Shown here: positions 43,313-51,662 of the stretch, one piece after another
Numbering within the stretch: position 1 is the first letter of the stretch
Layout of the letters: each line of letters starts with the position of its first letter
Assembly: GCF_014596445.1 (NCBI RefSeq)
Contig: NZ_MECL01000179.1
Span: forward strand, 1 to 64,000
Direction: 5' to 3'
Source of the DNA: Streptomyces sp. CBMA29
GTDB taxonomy: Bacteria > Actinomycetota > Actinomycetes > Streptomycetales > Streptomycetaceae
DNA: 64,000 nucleotides
Made by a program: the position numbers and the translations under genes
Notes under the pieces: generated by a model
What the model was told of the DNA's origin: nothing
Database searches by the model: none
Seen by the model: the letters and a program-made list of their open reading frames with translations, nothing else

Positions 43313-43855
43313 TCAGCCGTCACTCAACGGCAACTCGGCCACCATGACGGCGTAGAGCGGCGAGTCCGCGAAGGGGCGCTGCGTGCCGACGCGGCGGTAT
43401 CCCCAGGCTTCGTACAGCGCCTCGACACGGCGATGGGTGGTGTCGACCAGCAATACGGCGAGGGCTTCGGTGCGGTCCCGCAACAGGGAGTGGAGCAGGC
43501 GCTCGGATATCCCCCGCTTCCGCCACTGGGGCCGCACCATCAACTCCGAGACGGAAAAGGTGGATGGGTCTTCCGGGGCGGGGACGATGTACTCACGCCA
43601 CCACTCCCGGCCGGGACCGGCGGGTGCGCCGTATGCGAAGCCGACGGGTTCGTCACCGTCGTAGGCCACGACGCAGGTGAAGCCGCCCATCGCACCCCAG
43701 TGGTCGACGAACCAGGGGAAGCGCTGGTGGAATTCGTCATGCATCTGGTCGGCGAAGGCGTCGGCGTGCACGTCGATCAGGAGCTGCCGGACCGCCGGGA
43801 GGTCATCGCTCGTGAAAGGGCGCAACTCGATGACGTCGGGCACAGTCAGCTCCAT
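43313..43855 (-). CDS. GNAT family N-acetyltransferase
   Basis: 180 residues from ATG 43855, which lies 10 bases inside the end of the upstream regulator gene. GNAT core: ELRPFTSDDLPAVRQL, FSVSELMVRPQWRKRGISERLL (acetyl-CoA loop RKRGIS), then ALYEAWGYRRVG. Coupled to the Scr-type regulator; acceptor unknown. Confidence 0.87.
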   Translation of the reverse strand: MELTVPDVIELRPFTSDDLPAVRQLLIDVHADAFADQMHDEFHQRFPWFVDHWGAMGGFTCVVAYDGDEPVGFAYGAPAGPGREWWREYIVPAPEDPSTFSVSELMVRPQWRKRGISERLLHSLLRDRTEALAVLLVDTTHRRVEALYEAWGYRRVGTQRPFADSPLYAVMVAELPLSDG

Positions 43856-45090
43856 TCGGTGCGGTATCGGTCGCCCCACTCGTACGCACTCCTCGCGTCC
43901 GGCGCGGCGGTGAGCAGATCACGGTAGAAGTCGCCGATCACGGATCGTAGACGGCCGGGCAGGGGGCCACCATCCATGAGGGCGAACACCTCCTCGGCGC
44001 TGGCGCAGCCCTGTTCGATGTCTCCCTGGTGCACCTGCGCCAGCGCGAGGCGTGCGGTGACCAGTGCCCGGTTCCTACGGAACCTCTGGGGAAGGGTCGC
44101 CAACGACTTGTAGGAAGCGGCCTCGGATTCCTCGTGTCGGCCGAGCAGATCCTCCGCGATGGCGGTGAGCGAGTGCAGTTCCGCCGCCCCGTAGAAGGCG
44201 ACCCAGCTCGGACGGGCTTCGCTCTCGGCCTTGCCGAGGGACTCCTGCGCGTAGCCCAGGTCGCGCAGCGTCGGTTGTTTCTGCCCGACGACGGCGTGAG
44301 CGATGGCCGTACGCGCATGGGCGAGGGAGGCGAAGAGGGGGTCTCGTCGCGTGATGCCGACCCGTTGGGCTGCCTGTGCGGCGGCCAGCGCCTCGGAGTA
44401 GTGGCGGTTGTTGTAGCCGAGCATCGAGAGCGTGTTCCAGACACGGAATTGCGTGACGGAGTCCTGCGCCATACCGGCGAGGCTGAGGGCCTGGTCCAAG
44501 TGCGCCCGTGCTCGTCCGAGTTGCCGGGAGTCGAGGGCGACCCATGCCGCGGTGGCCGTCAGATCCGCGGCCAGTCCGAACAAGCGGTTGCGCACCCGCT
44601 GCGTCGCCGCGCCGTTCTGCAGGGCGAGGGCCTGCTTGGCCGCGTCTAAGGCGCTGTCCTCCAAGTTGGTGGTACCGCCCGTCTGGTCGTCCAGCGCGTT
44701 CAACACGTCCAGCTTGTCGCGGACCCGCTGGGCGTCGGTCGTACCGACAGTCGAACGCGAGGTCAGTAACGGTGCGGCGGCGCCGGCCGTGGTGGAAGCG
44801 AGGAACGATCGACGATTCACGGGCTGCTCCGCGGTGCGTGACGGGCTGGCGGGTGTCGACTGGGCAAAGCCGAGTTCCTCCATGGAACACCCGAATACTG
44901 CCTGCAACGCGAGCCTCATGCGGCGATAGGGCCAGCGGGTTTTCCCGGTCAGCCAATACCTGACCACCCGGTCGGTGGCCGTGCCCTCGTGTCCTCCGGC
45001 ACACAGCCACTCGTTCAGGGCCTCGGCCAAACCCGCCTGGGTGAAGCCGACTTCGGCCATCCGCAGTCGGAGTTGCACATTGCCCGTCAC
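43846..45090 (-). CDS. XRE-like transcriptional regulator with TPR-type C-terminus
   Basis: 414 residues. The N-terminal 80 residues form a helix-turn-helix (GFTQAGLAEALNEW, VVRYWLTGKTRWPYRRMRL). A twin-arginine-like segment in the middle (NRRSFLASTTAGAAAPLL) occurs in many actinobacterial members, probably without export. The rest is alpha-helical with TPR-like repeats (AWVALDSRQLGRARAHLDQA, LSMLGYNNRHYSEALAAA). Such proteins are common Streptomyces regulators of unknown signal. Divergent from the HATPase gene across 207 bases. Confidence 0.85.
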   Translation of the reverse strand: MTGNVQLRLRMAEVGFTQAGLAEALNEWLCAGGHEGTATDRVVRYWLTGKTRWPYRRMRLALQAVFGCSMEELGFAQSTPASPSRTAEQPVNRRSFLASTTAGAAAPLLTSRSTVGTTDAQRVRDKLDVLNALDDQTGGTTNLEDSALDAAKQALALQNGAATQRVRNRLFGLAADLTATAAWVALDSRQLGRARAHLDQALSLAGMAQDSVTQFRVWNTLSMLGYNNRHYSEALAAAQAAQRVGITRRDPLFASLAHARTAIAHAVVGQKQPTLRDLGYAQESLGKAESEARPSWVAFYGAAELHSLTAIAEDLLGRHEESEAASYKSLATLPQRFRRNRALVTARLALAQVHQGDIEQGCASAEEVFALMDGGPLPGRLRSVIGDFYRDLLTAAPDARSAYEWGDRYRTEWS

Positions 45091-45297
45091 ACACTCACCG
45101 TAGCCGCGCCTCAGCGTTCGGTGAAGGCGAGCGCGCTCCGCGCGCCTCGAACTTTCCGGTTAGCGCCGATCCGGGCACCCCCGGACTTTCCTTTCCTGCT
45201 GCTGGGCCTCTGCGTTGACTGTCCATGGGCGGTTGAGCCGCCGTCAGGGACAAACGGTCCCGTGGCATCCGGCACGGACAGGCGAGAGGCGTGACCA

Positions 45298-45825
45298 ATG
45301 GCATTCGGCAGGGGCTACCGGAGCAGGTTGGAGCTCGACTCCCAGCCGACGTCCGTCCGCTGGGTCCGTGCGCATACGGAGGATGTTCTGCGCGGTTGGT
45401 CAGCGCCCGATGCTCTCGTGGAGGACGCGGTGCTGGTCGTCTCCGAGTTGGCGACCAACGCGGTGCAGCACGCCGCCGGTGTCCCCGCAGAGGCTTGCAC
45501 GGGACAGCGCGGCACCGAGTCCCGGTTCGCGGTCGGCCTGTGGACAGCGAACAGCGGACTCATCGTCGCTGTCTACGACGAGGTGCGTCGGCCACCCGTC
45601 CAGCAGAAGTCGTCACTGGAGTCGGACGGCGGACGGGGCCTGGCCCTCGTCGACGCGCTCAGCGCGAGGTGGGGCTACGCCTACCTGCCGCAGGGCTACG
45701 GGAAGTTGGTGTACGCGGTACTGAGCCCGCCGGGGCAAGGTGATACGACGGTGGCACTGACGGAACCGGCGCTCCAGCGACTGCTCACCGCTGACGCGGG
45801 CTTATCGGCTGCGGTGAGCGCATGA
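45298..45825 (+). CDS. HATPase-fold ATP-binding protein (RsbW/SpoIIAB-like)
   Basis: 175 residues. GHKL ATPase motifs: N box VVSELATNAVQHA, G1-like VYDEVRRPP, and G2-like DGGRGLALVDALSARWG. No dimerisation or receiver domain. Such single-domain proteins are abundant in Streptomyces and may act as anti-sigma kinases. Stop overlaps the DUF6907 gene start (ATGA), forming a two-gene unit divergent from the XRE regulator. Confidence 0.87.
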   Translation: MAFGRGYRSRLELDSQPTSVRWVRAHTEDVLRGWSAPDALVEDAVLVVSELATNAVQHAAGVPAEACTGQRGTESRFAVGLWTANSGLIVAVYDEVRRPPVQQKSSLESDGGRGLALVDALSARWGYAYLPQGYGKLVYAVLSPPGQGDTTVALTEPALQRLLTADAGLSAAVSA

Positions 45826-46370
45826 GTGGTGAGCGCATGAGTGGTGAGCAGCCCAGGCCGTTCAGCGTGCCGGGACGATGGACGATCACCACGCCGAACG
45901 GCCCGGAGGTCTCCGGCTACCTGCCCGACTGGGCGGAGGACGATCCGAGCGAGTCCGGGGTGCCGCTCGACCAGCTGCCTATCCGGCTGACGCACATCGA
46001 GCATCGCACCTTCTTCGAGGGCCAGCCGGTGAGCCTTGTGGAGACATGGCCGGGAAACACCGCGGAGGAGGAGGTGCTTCTCGGGGGCAGTATCGACTGT
46101 GCTCCGTACGCTTCGGATCCACGGTTTCGTCTCCCGGTCGTCAACATCCAGGTGTGCCCCGAGCACTGGATCGCGGGCCTCGATCCGGACGGAGTCGCCG
46201 AGGTCGCCGCGTGTCTCCTCGCCCAGGCCGAACTCCTCATGCACGAGGTGCGTCCGGCCCTGATCGCCGCCCGCAAGGACTGGGAAGCACACCGTCCCCC
46301 ACGGGACCAGGGTTCCCGGACGGACGGCAACCCGCTGTTCCCGGAACCTCCCTCAGCCACGCCCTCGTAG
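45822..46370 (+). CDS. DUF6907-type protein
   Basis: 182 residues from ATG 45822 overlapping the HATPase stop. A 15-base tandem repeat duplicates the first five codons (MSGER/MSGEQ), so ATG 45837 is an equally good start. A conserved central part (WTITTPNGPEVSGYLPDWA, HIEHRTFFEGQPVSLVETW, VNIQVCPEHWIAGLDPDGV) matches small actinobacterial proteins found beside HATPase and Scr regulators. Function unknown. Confidence 0.7.
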   Translation: MSGERMSGEQPRPFSVPGRWTITTPNGPEVSGYLPDWAEDDPSESGVPLDQLPIRLTHIEHRTFFEGQPVSLVETWPGNTAEEEVLLGGSIDCAPYASDPRFRLPVVNIQVCPEHWIAGLDPDGVAEVAACLLAQAELLMHEVRPALIAARKDWEAHRPPRDQGSRTDGNPLFPEPPSATPS

Positions 46371-46576
46371 GAACACAAACGTCGCGCTCAGCGCAGCCGG
46401 ACGGCTGCGTCAACGATCCGGGCCATCGGCCCGGCTGCGGCTCGTTGGATCTCCGGCAGGTAACGACTCGGTGAGAACCGGGCGGGGACCACATCCATCC
46501 GGCGGGGTGGCGCGTCTCACGTTCGAGCCGCACACTCTCATGTGACCGCGCCGCAGGGGCATTTGGAGCATTCAAC

Positions 46577-47467
46577 GTGATAACCGGCAGCAAGGCCATT
46601 CGTCGTACGTCCGTGGTGGCCGTCACCGCGGGCGCCGTACTGACCGTCGGAGCGCTCGGCTCCACGGCCCAGGCGGCGACGCCCGCGCCGCCCCCGATCG
46701 TGGCCAAGGGCGGCTACGTGATGAACAACTCGACGGGCACGACCTACTACACCAAGGCCGCCGACACCAAGCGGTCCACCGGCTCCACCACGAAGATCAT
46801 GACCTTCGAGGTGGTGCTGCGGCAGAAGAAGCTCAATCTGAACACCAAGGTCACCGTCCAGAAGGCGTACAGCGACTACATCGTCAGCAAGAACGCCTCC
46901 TCGGCCCGCCTGATCGTCGGCGACAAGGTCACCGTGCGGCAGCTCCTGTACGGGATGATGCTGCCGTCCGGCTGCGACGCGGCGTACGCGCTGGCCGACA
47001 AGTACGGCGTGGGCTCCACGCGGGCCGCCCGGGTCAAGCAGTTCGTCGGCCAGATGAACTCCACCGCCAAGGCGCTGGGCCTGAAGAACACCCACTTCGA
47101 CTCCTTCGACGGAATCGGCAACGGCAACAACTACTCGACGCCGCGCGACCTGACGAAGCTCGCGAGCACCGCCATGAAGAGCGCCGACTTCCGCTCGGTG
47201 GTGAAGACCCGCTCCATCAAGACCAAGGCCACCACCAAGAGCAACGGCTACCGCTACTACACCTGGACCAACACCAATACGCTGCTGGGCAGTTACAGCG
47301 GCGCGATCGGCCTCAAGACGGGCTCGGGCCCGCAGGCCGGCTACTGCCTCGTCTTCGCCGCCACGCGTGGCAACCGCACCGTGATCGGGACCGTCCTGTC
47401 GTCCAGCTCGGTGAACCAACGCGCGGCGGACGCGAAGAAGCTGATGGATTACGCCTTCAAGCGCTGA
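46577..47467 (+). CDS. D-alanyl-D-alanine carboxypeptidase-type serine DD-peptidase (S11-like)
   Basis: 296 residues, GTG start after GGAG. Signal peptide cut near AQA (residue 33). Active site: S70-T-T-K73 and K247-T-G; the SxN motif reads S131-G-C133 (MLPSGCDAAYALA) instead of SGN. No C-terminal membrane anchor, so secreted. Expected to trim pentapeptide stems of peptidoglycan. Confidence 0.88.
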   Translation: MITGSKAIRRTSVVAVTAGAVLTVGALGSTAQAATPAPPPIVAKGGYVMNNSTGTTYYTKAADTKRSTGSTTKIMTFEVVLRQKKLNLNTKVTVQKAYSDYIVSKNASSARLIVGDKVTVRQLLYGMMLPSGCDAAYALADKYGVGSTRAARVKQFVGQMNSTAKALGLKNTHFDSFDGIGNGNNYSTPRDLTKLASTAMKSADFRSVVKTRSIKTKATTKSNGYRYYTWTNTNTLLGSYSGAIGLKTGSGPQAGYCLVFAATRGNRTVIGTVLSSSSVNQRAADAKKLMDYAFKR

Positions 47468-47503
47468 CGCGGTCGCCCACACGCATCAGGCCCGGCACGC
47501 ATC

Positions 47504-47537
47504 AGGCCCCGCACGCCGGAGACGGTGTGCGGGGCCT
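47504..47537. terminator. Bidirectional hairpin terminator
   Basis: AGGCCCCGCAC (47504-47514) pairs with GTGCGGGGCCT (47527-47537), 11 pairs, 12-base loop, followed by TTCG. It separates the convergent DD-peptidase and beta-propeller genes. Confidence 0.88.
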
Positions 47538-47562
47538 TCGTGCAAAGCGGTTGGCTACGGCG

Positions 47563-49785
47563 TCAGTTGGTGAAACAGATGTACTTCCACGCCCCGTAGG
47601 TCGTGGTGTTCAACGTGTCGCCGGAGGAGCCGCTGACGTAGGCCGAGCGCACTCGGGCGCGGATGCCGGACTGGCCGGGGTGGCCCAGGTTGACGGCCGA
47701 CTTGCCGTTGGTGCCGAGCTTGAAGTACTCGCTGGCGGAGTTGTACCACTTGCCCCGGTAGTACACCTGCACTTCAAGGCGCTGCTTACGGCCCTTGTAG
47801 TACGTCATCGTCGTCGTGTCGATGACGTCGGTCCTCTTGTGGAAGTAGTAGTACGACGTGGACCCGATCTTGCCGGTCCGGTAGTACCGCGACAGCGTCG
47901 ACGACACCTTCACCCGCGCGAGTCCGGTGGACTTCAGCGTCCTCGGCGCGGTCCGGGAGTCACCCTTGTAGACGGCGGTGACCGTGGTGTTGCGGGTCAT
48001 GCTCACCGACACCGACAGGTTGCCGCCGGAGTTGACCCTGGCGGACTTCAGCAGCTTGTTCGGCTTGTCGCCGCCGTAGGGGTCGGCCCAGATCTCGACG
48101 GTCCGGTTCTTGTACGTCGAGCCCAGGTGCGCCGTGAAGACGACCGTCTTCCCGTAGTCGTACAGCTTCCTGTTGTTGTTCAGCGTCAGCGCCGGGGTGG
48201 CACGGGAGACGGCGACAGTGCGGGAGGCGGTCGCCGCGATGTGCGCGGTGTCACCGGCGTACCGCACCGTGTATTTGACGCTGCCGCCGGCCGGCGGGGT
48301 GTCCTTGAAGGAGAAGCCACCGCCGGAGGTCGTTCTGACGGAGGCCAGCGCCTTGCCCGTGGGGCTTTCGAGGTCCGTCCGGGTCACCGTGAGCACCGTG
48401 CCCACCGGGACCGCCGACTTGGACGTCAACTTGCCGCTGACGGTGAGCGCCTTGGCCCTGGTGGCCGTGGCGGGAGCCGACACGGTCAGGGTGGGCATCT
48501 CCTTGGTGGGATCGGTCAGGGCGCGCAGGCTGTAAGTGCCGTAGGAGTTCTCGGACACCGCGAAGATCCGGCTGAGGTCGGGTGCCCAGGCCAGCGCGCC
48601 GTCGACCAGGGTGTCGGCGCCGCTGCTGTTGCCCGTGTTGGGGAAGTCGTACTCCCGTGTCGGCGTCGTGGCGCCCGGCTTGTAGATGTGGACGTCGGGC
48701 TCGTACCAGGAGAAGCTGCCGCCCGCGACGGTGCCGTTGGGAGCGACCGCCACGGCGTTCGGATAGGCGTCGATCGGATACCGGCCGACGTGCGAGAGGT
48801 CCGTGGTGGAGTACGCGCCGAGGCCGTACCCGTAGCCGCCGGTGTCCCAGGAGGTGAGGACCTGTTTGCCGTCGGGCGTCAGGGCGATCTGCTCCACACT
48901 GGTGTCCATGCTGCCGGAAGCCCGCAGCACGGCTCCGTCCGCCGAGACGTCGAACACCGCGAGCTCGCCGCCACTGCCGGCCGCCACCACGTCCGGGGTA
49001 CCGGACTTGCCGGACGCGGAGGCGAGCAGGGGCGCGCCGTTCCAACTGTGCGCGCCCTCTTCCAGGGTGACGGCGGCGCCGTTGGTGGTGGTAGTGCTGG
49101 TGTGGGTGGTGGCGGCGGCGAAGGACGCGGTCCTGGCGGTGTCGGCGGTGGGCGCGGCCGTGGTGGGCGAATCCGTGGGAGGCGGGTCCGTGACAGGCGG
49201 GTCCGTGACAGGCGGGTCCGTCGGCGTATCCGCGTCCGTCGGCGTCGGCTCAGGCGTCGGCTCGGTGTCCGTCGGAGTAGGGGTGGGCGGGTCGGTCGGC
49301 GGCGGGTCGGTCGGCGGGGTGGTCGGCGGATCGAGGTCCAGGGAGCCGAGGTTGCCCGTTCCGTTCGCCGTGTAGCCGAACCAGATCGTGTGCTTGGTCA
49401 TCGCCAGGTGGCGCGGGGCGACACCGAGCGGGTAGCGGGCCGTCTCGCGCAGTGTGGCCGTGTCGATCGCCGAGATCGCGTCGGCTGTCGGGAGCGCGAC
49501 GTACACCGTCGAGGAGTCCGCGGACAGGACGAGCCCGGCGGCGCCCGGCTCCGAGGTGATCTGGGCGATCGTCTTGCCGTTGTAGTCGGCGACGACGACC
49601 TTGTTGCCGGCGCCGCTGATGAAGACGCGCCGGTGCGCGCCGTCGACCACCATGTCGGAGTACGAGGTGATCGGCAGGGTGGCCGCGCTGTCGGCGGCGG
49701 CCGGTTCGGCCGCGACCCCGAGCAGGGACGCGGTCGCGAGCAGGACGGACAGAGCCGTCCCGCCCGCCACATGACGGGTGAGCAA
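47563..49785 (-). CDS. Secreted YncE-like beta-propeller protein with Ig-like repeats
   Basis: 740 residues from TTG 49785 (GGGGGGAACC upstream); the longer upstream reading lacks a ribosome site. Signal peptide to about AAA at residue 35. Propeller blades (VVDGAHRRVFISGAGNKVVV, GAAGLVLSADSSTVYVALP) occupy about 40-430, interrupted at about 145-215 by a Pro/Thr/Asp-rich insert. Two Ig-like bacterial domains (about 440-640) and a C-terminal beta domain (VQVYYRGKWYNSASEYF) follow. Surface or secreted; function unknown. Confidence 0.78.
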   Translation of the reverse strand: MLTRHVAGGTALSVLLATASLLGVAAEPAAADSAATLPITSYSDMVVDGAHRRVFISGAGNKVVVADYNGKTIAQITSEPGAAGLVLSADSSTVYVALPTADAISAIDTATLRETARYPLGVAPRHLAMTKHTIWFGYTANGTGNLGSLDLDPPTTPPTDPPPTDPPTPTPTDTEPTPEPTPTDADTPTDPPVTDPPVTDPPPTDSPTTAAPTADTARTASFAAATTHTSTTTTNGAAVTLEEGAHSWNGAPLLASASGKSGTPDVVAAGSGGELAVFDVSADGAVLRASGSMDTSVEQIALTPDGKQVLTSWDTGGYGYGLGAYSTTDLSHVGRYPIDAYPNAVAVAPNGTVAGGSFSWYEPDVHIYKPGATTPTREYDFPNTGNSSGADTLVDGALAWAPDLSRIFAVSENSYGTYSLRALTDPTKEMPTLTVSAPATATRAKALTVSGKLTSKSAVPVGTVLTVTRTDLESPTGKALASVRTTSGGGFSFKDTPPAGGSVKYTVRYAGDTAHIAATASRTVAVSRATPALTLNNNRKLYDYGKTVVFTAHLGSTYKNRTVEIWADPYGGDKPNKLLKSARVNSGGNLSVSVSMTRNTTVTAVYKGDSRTAPRTLKSTGLARVKVSSTLSRYYRTGKIGSTSYYYFHKRTDVIDTTTMTYYKGRKQRLEVQVYYRGKWYNSASEYFKLGTNGKSAVNLGHPGQSGIRARVRSAYVSGSSGDTLNTTTYGAWKYICFTN

Positions 49786-50120
49786 AGTGGTTCCCCCCAG
49801 GAACACGTGCGAGGCCGGACGTCCTCCGGCAAGATGCGGGCGCGCCGCCGAGCGCGGGTTCCGATGCGGACCCGGCCTGCTCGCGGCGCCGACCATGAGC
49901 ACGATAGGGCATGGCTGTGACAGCGGGCCATCGTATTGGCGGGACCGCCGCTCCGTCACCGCGCCTTGTCCCGGCGGTGGCCGTACCGTGCCCGATTCGG
50001 TCCCTGATCTCCTACAACCTTCCGGCGCGCGGTACGGAGCCCGTGCCCGTACCGCGCGTCCGGTGGCAGGTCAACGCCGAGCGTAGGCAGCGCTGAGCGT
50101 CGGTCAGTGCTGAGCGTCGG

Positions 50121-50714
50121 TCAGTGCTGAGCGGTGGACGCCGACGGGGACCAGATGTCGATCACGATCTGCTGCCGCTCGGGGCGGACGGCCGCCGCGC
50201 GGCCCGCGTAGTTGCGGTCGACCTGGGCCGCCTCCGCCGCGTTCGGCTTGGCGTTGAGGCACGCGGTGCCGGGGCCGTGCCCCGACATCAACTCCGAGCA
50301 CGGGCCGCTGTAGTGGTCGAGCAGCCCGAGGATGTGCCCCGTCTCGTGCGCGGTGATCCGGGTCACGTCGTACCCCTCGTTGACCGCCTCCTGCCCCAAC
50401 TGCACCTGGCCCCTGCTGCCTCCGGGCACGATCGGACCCAACGTCGTCTGCGGCCACCCGCTGGTCGCCTTGTACACGAAGTTCGCCGAGCTCGCCGAAC
50501 TGGCCGGTTGCATACGCACGTTGTGCACCGCGCTGTTCCAGTTCTGCACCCCCTGCGTGATCGCCGCCGCCCACTGCCCCGCCTGGCTGGCGTCATACGT
50601 CAAGGTGACGACCGCCGTCGCCGCCTTCGGCTCGGCCTGCGCCGAAGCGACCCCGGACGCGGTGCCCACCATGGCCGGAATCAGCGCCGCCACAGCGACT
50701 ATTCGCGTGATCAT
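50121..50714 (-). CDS. Snapalysin-type (M7) extracellular zinc metalloprotease
   Basis: 197 residues from ATG 50714, 12 bases after AGGAGG. Signal peptide to about ASA/QA (residue 25). The zinc-binding motif HETGHILGLLD (H123, H127, D133) is the HExxHxxGxxD signature of the small neutral protease snapalysin, followed by PCSELMSG. Family length is matched. The LysR activator often divergent from such genes is absent; a nitroreductase gene is divergent instead. Confidence 0.92.
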   Translation of the reverse strand: MITRIVAVAALIPAMVGTASGVASAQAEPKAATAVVTLTYDASQAGQWAAAITQGVQNWNSAVHNVRMQPASSASSANFVYKATSGWPQTTLGPIVPGGSRGQVQLGQEAVNEGYDVTRITAHETGHILGLLDHYSGPCSELMSGHGPGTACLNAKPNAAEAAQVDRNYAGRAAAVRPERQQIVIDIWSPSASTAQH

Positions 50715-50975
50715 GAGACTCACCCACCTCCTCAGAACCAGTTGCCCCGCAGTCCTCCAGAGCATCACGCCCCCGACCCCCACCACAAGTACCCGTTTCC
50801 CACCCTTTCCCCGCCATCCCGCCATCCCGCCCCAAGCCCCGGCCGTGACTTTCCGGCACCGGGGGGTGGCCGGCCGGGAAGACACCCCTCTCCACACCCG
50901 TCGCGTGACGGTCCGTATCAGTGGTGCGTGCCGGTACGTGTCGGCGGGCGGGGCGGCGTGGCAGCATCTGGGGGC

Positions 50976-51578
50976 ATGGAATTCTCCGAGGTCGTCCGCC
51001 GTCGTCGCATGATCCGGCACTACTCCGACAAGCCGCTGGCCCCCGAGGTGACCGAGCGGATTCTGGCGTCCGCGCTGCGGGCCCCTTCGGCCGGTTTCTC
51101 GCAGGGGTGGGCGTTCCTCGCGCTGACCGACGCGGCCGACCGCGCGCGGTTCTGGCCGTTCGTGCCCACGCGGGTCGAGAACACGCCGACCATGCAGGAC
51201 GCGCCCCTCGTCGTGGTGCCGCTGGCCCACAAGGCGACGTACCTCGAACGCTACGCGGAGCCGGACAAGGGCTGGGAGGACCGCGCCGAGGCGCGCTGGC
51301 CGGCGCCGTACTGGTACATCGACACGGGCATGGCCTCGCTGCTCATGCTGCTGAGCGCCGTGGACGAGGGCCTGGGCGCCTGCTTCTTCGGCATCATGCC
51401 CGAGCATCTCCAGCCGTTCCGGGCCGAGTTCGGCATCCCCGACGCGTACGCGCCGCTCGGCGGCATCACCATCGGCTACCGCGCCGACGACCTCCCCCCG
51501 CAGAGCCCCCGCACCCGCGACCGCCGCCGCGACCCCCAGGAGGTCGTCCACCGCGGCCAGTGGGGCCGCCACGCCTGA
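50976..51578 (+). CDS. Nitroreductase-family FMN oxidoreductase
   Basis: 200 residues from ATG 50976. RRRRMIRHYSDKPLAPEV (FMN-phosphate Arg residues), then APSAGFSQGWAFL and GLGACFFGIMPEHLQPF are family signatures. Catalyses NAD(P)H-dependent two-electron reduction; substrate unknown. Divergent from the snapalysin gene across 261 bases. Confidence 0.9.
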   Translation: MEFSEVVRRRRMIRHYSDKPLAPEVTERILASALRAPSAGFSQGWAFLALTDAADRARFWPFVPTRVENTPTMQDAPLVVVPLAHKATYLERYAEPDKGWEDRAEARWPAPYWYIDTGMASLLMLLSAVDEGLGACFFGIMPEHLQPFRAEFGIPDAYAPLGGITIGYRADDLPPQSPRTRDRRRDPQEVVHRGQWGRHA

Positions 51579-51601
51579 AAGAGCCCTCGCGGGGCGGAAA
51601 T

Positions 51602-51644
51602 AGCCCTCGCGGGCGACCCGGGGTGCGGGCCGCCCGCGAGGGCT
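51602..51644. terminator. Bidirectional hairpin terminator
   Basis: AGCCCTCGCGGGCG (51602-51615) pairs with CGCCCGCGAGGGCT (51631-51644), 14 pairs, 15-base loop, between the convergent nitroreductase and GH2 genes. Confidence 0.92.
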
Positions 51645-51662
51645 TCAGGGGAGAGAGCGGGG

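Noticed and set aside
36478-43347. A plus-strand reading frame of about 2289 codons opposite the GH92-PAP2 gene
   Set aside because: It mirrors the codon bias of the minus-strand gene, and its product is low-complexity Arg/Gly/Val-rich with no motif. The minus strand gives clear GH92, CBM6, Fn3 and PAP2 signatures.
50121-51572. Long minus-strand frame extending the snapalysin gene over the nitroreductase
   Set aside because: The upstream part is antisense to a clear nitroreductase; the signal peptide and ribosome site fix the start at 50714.
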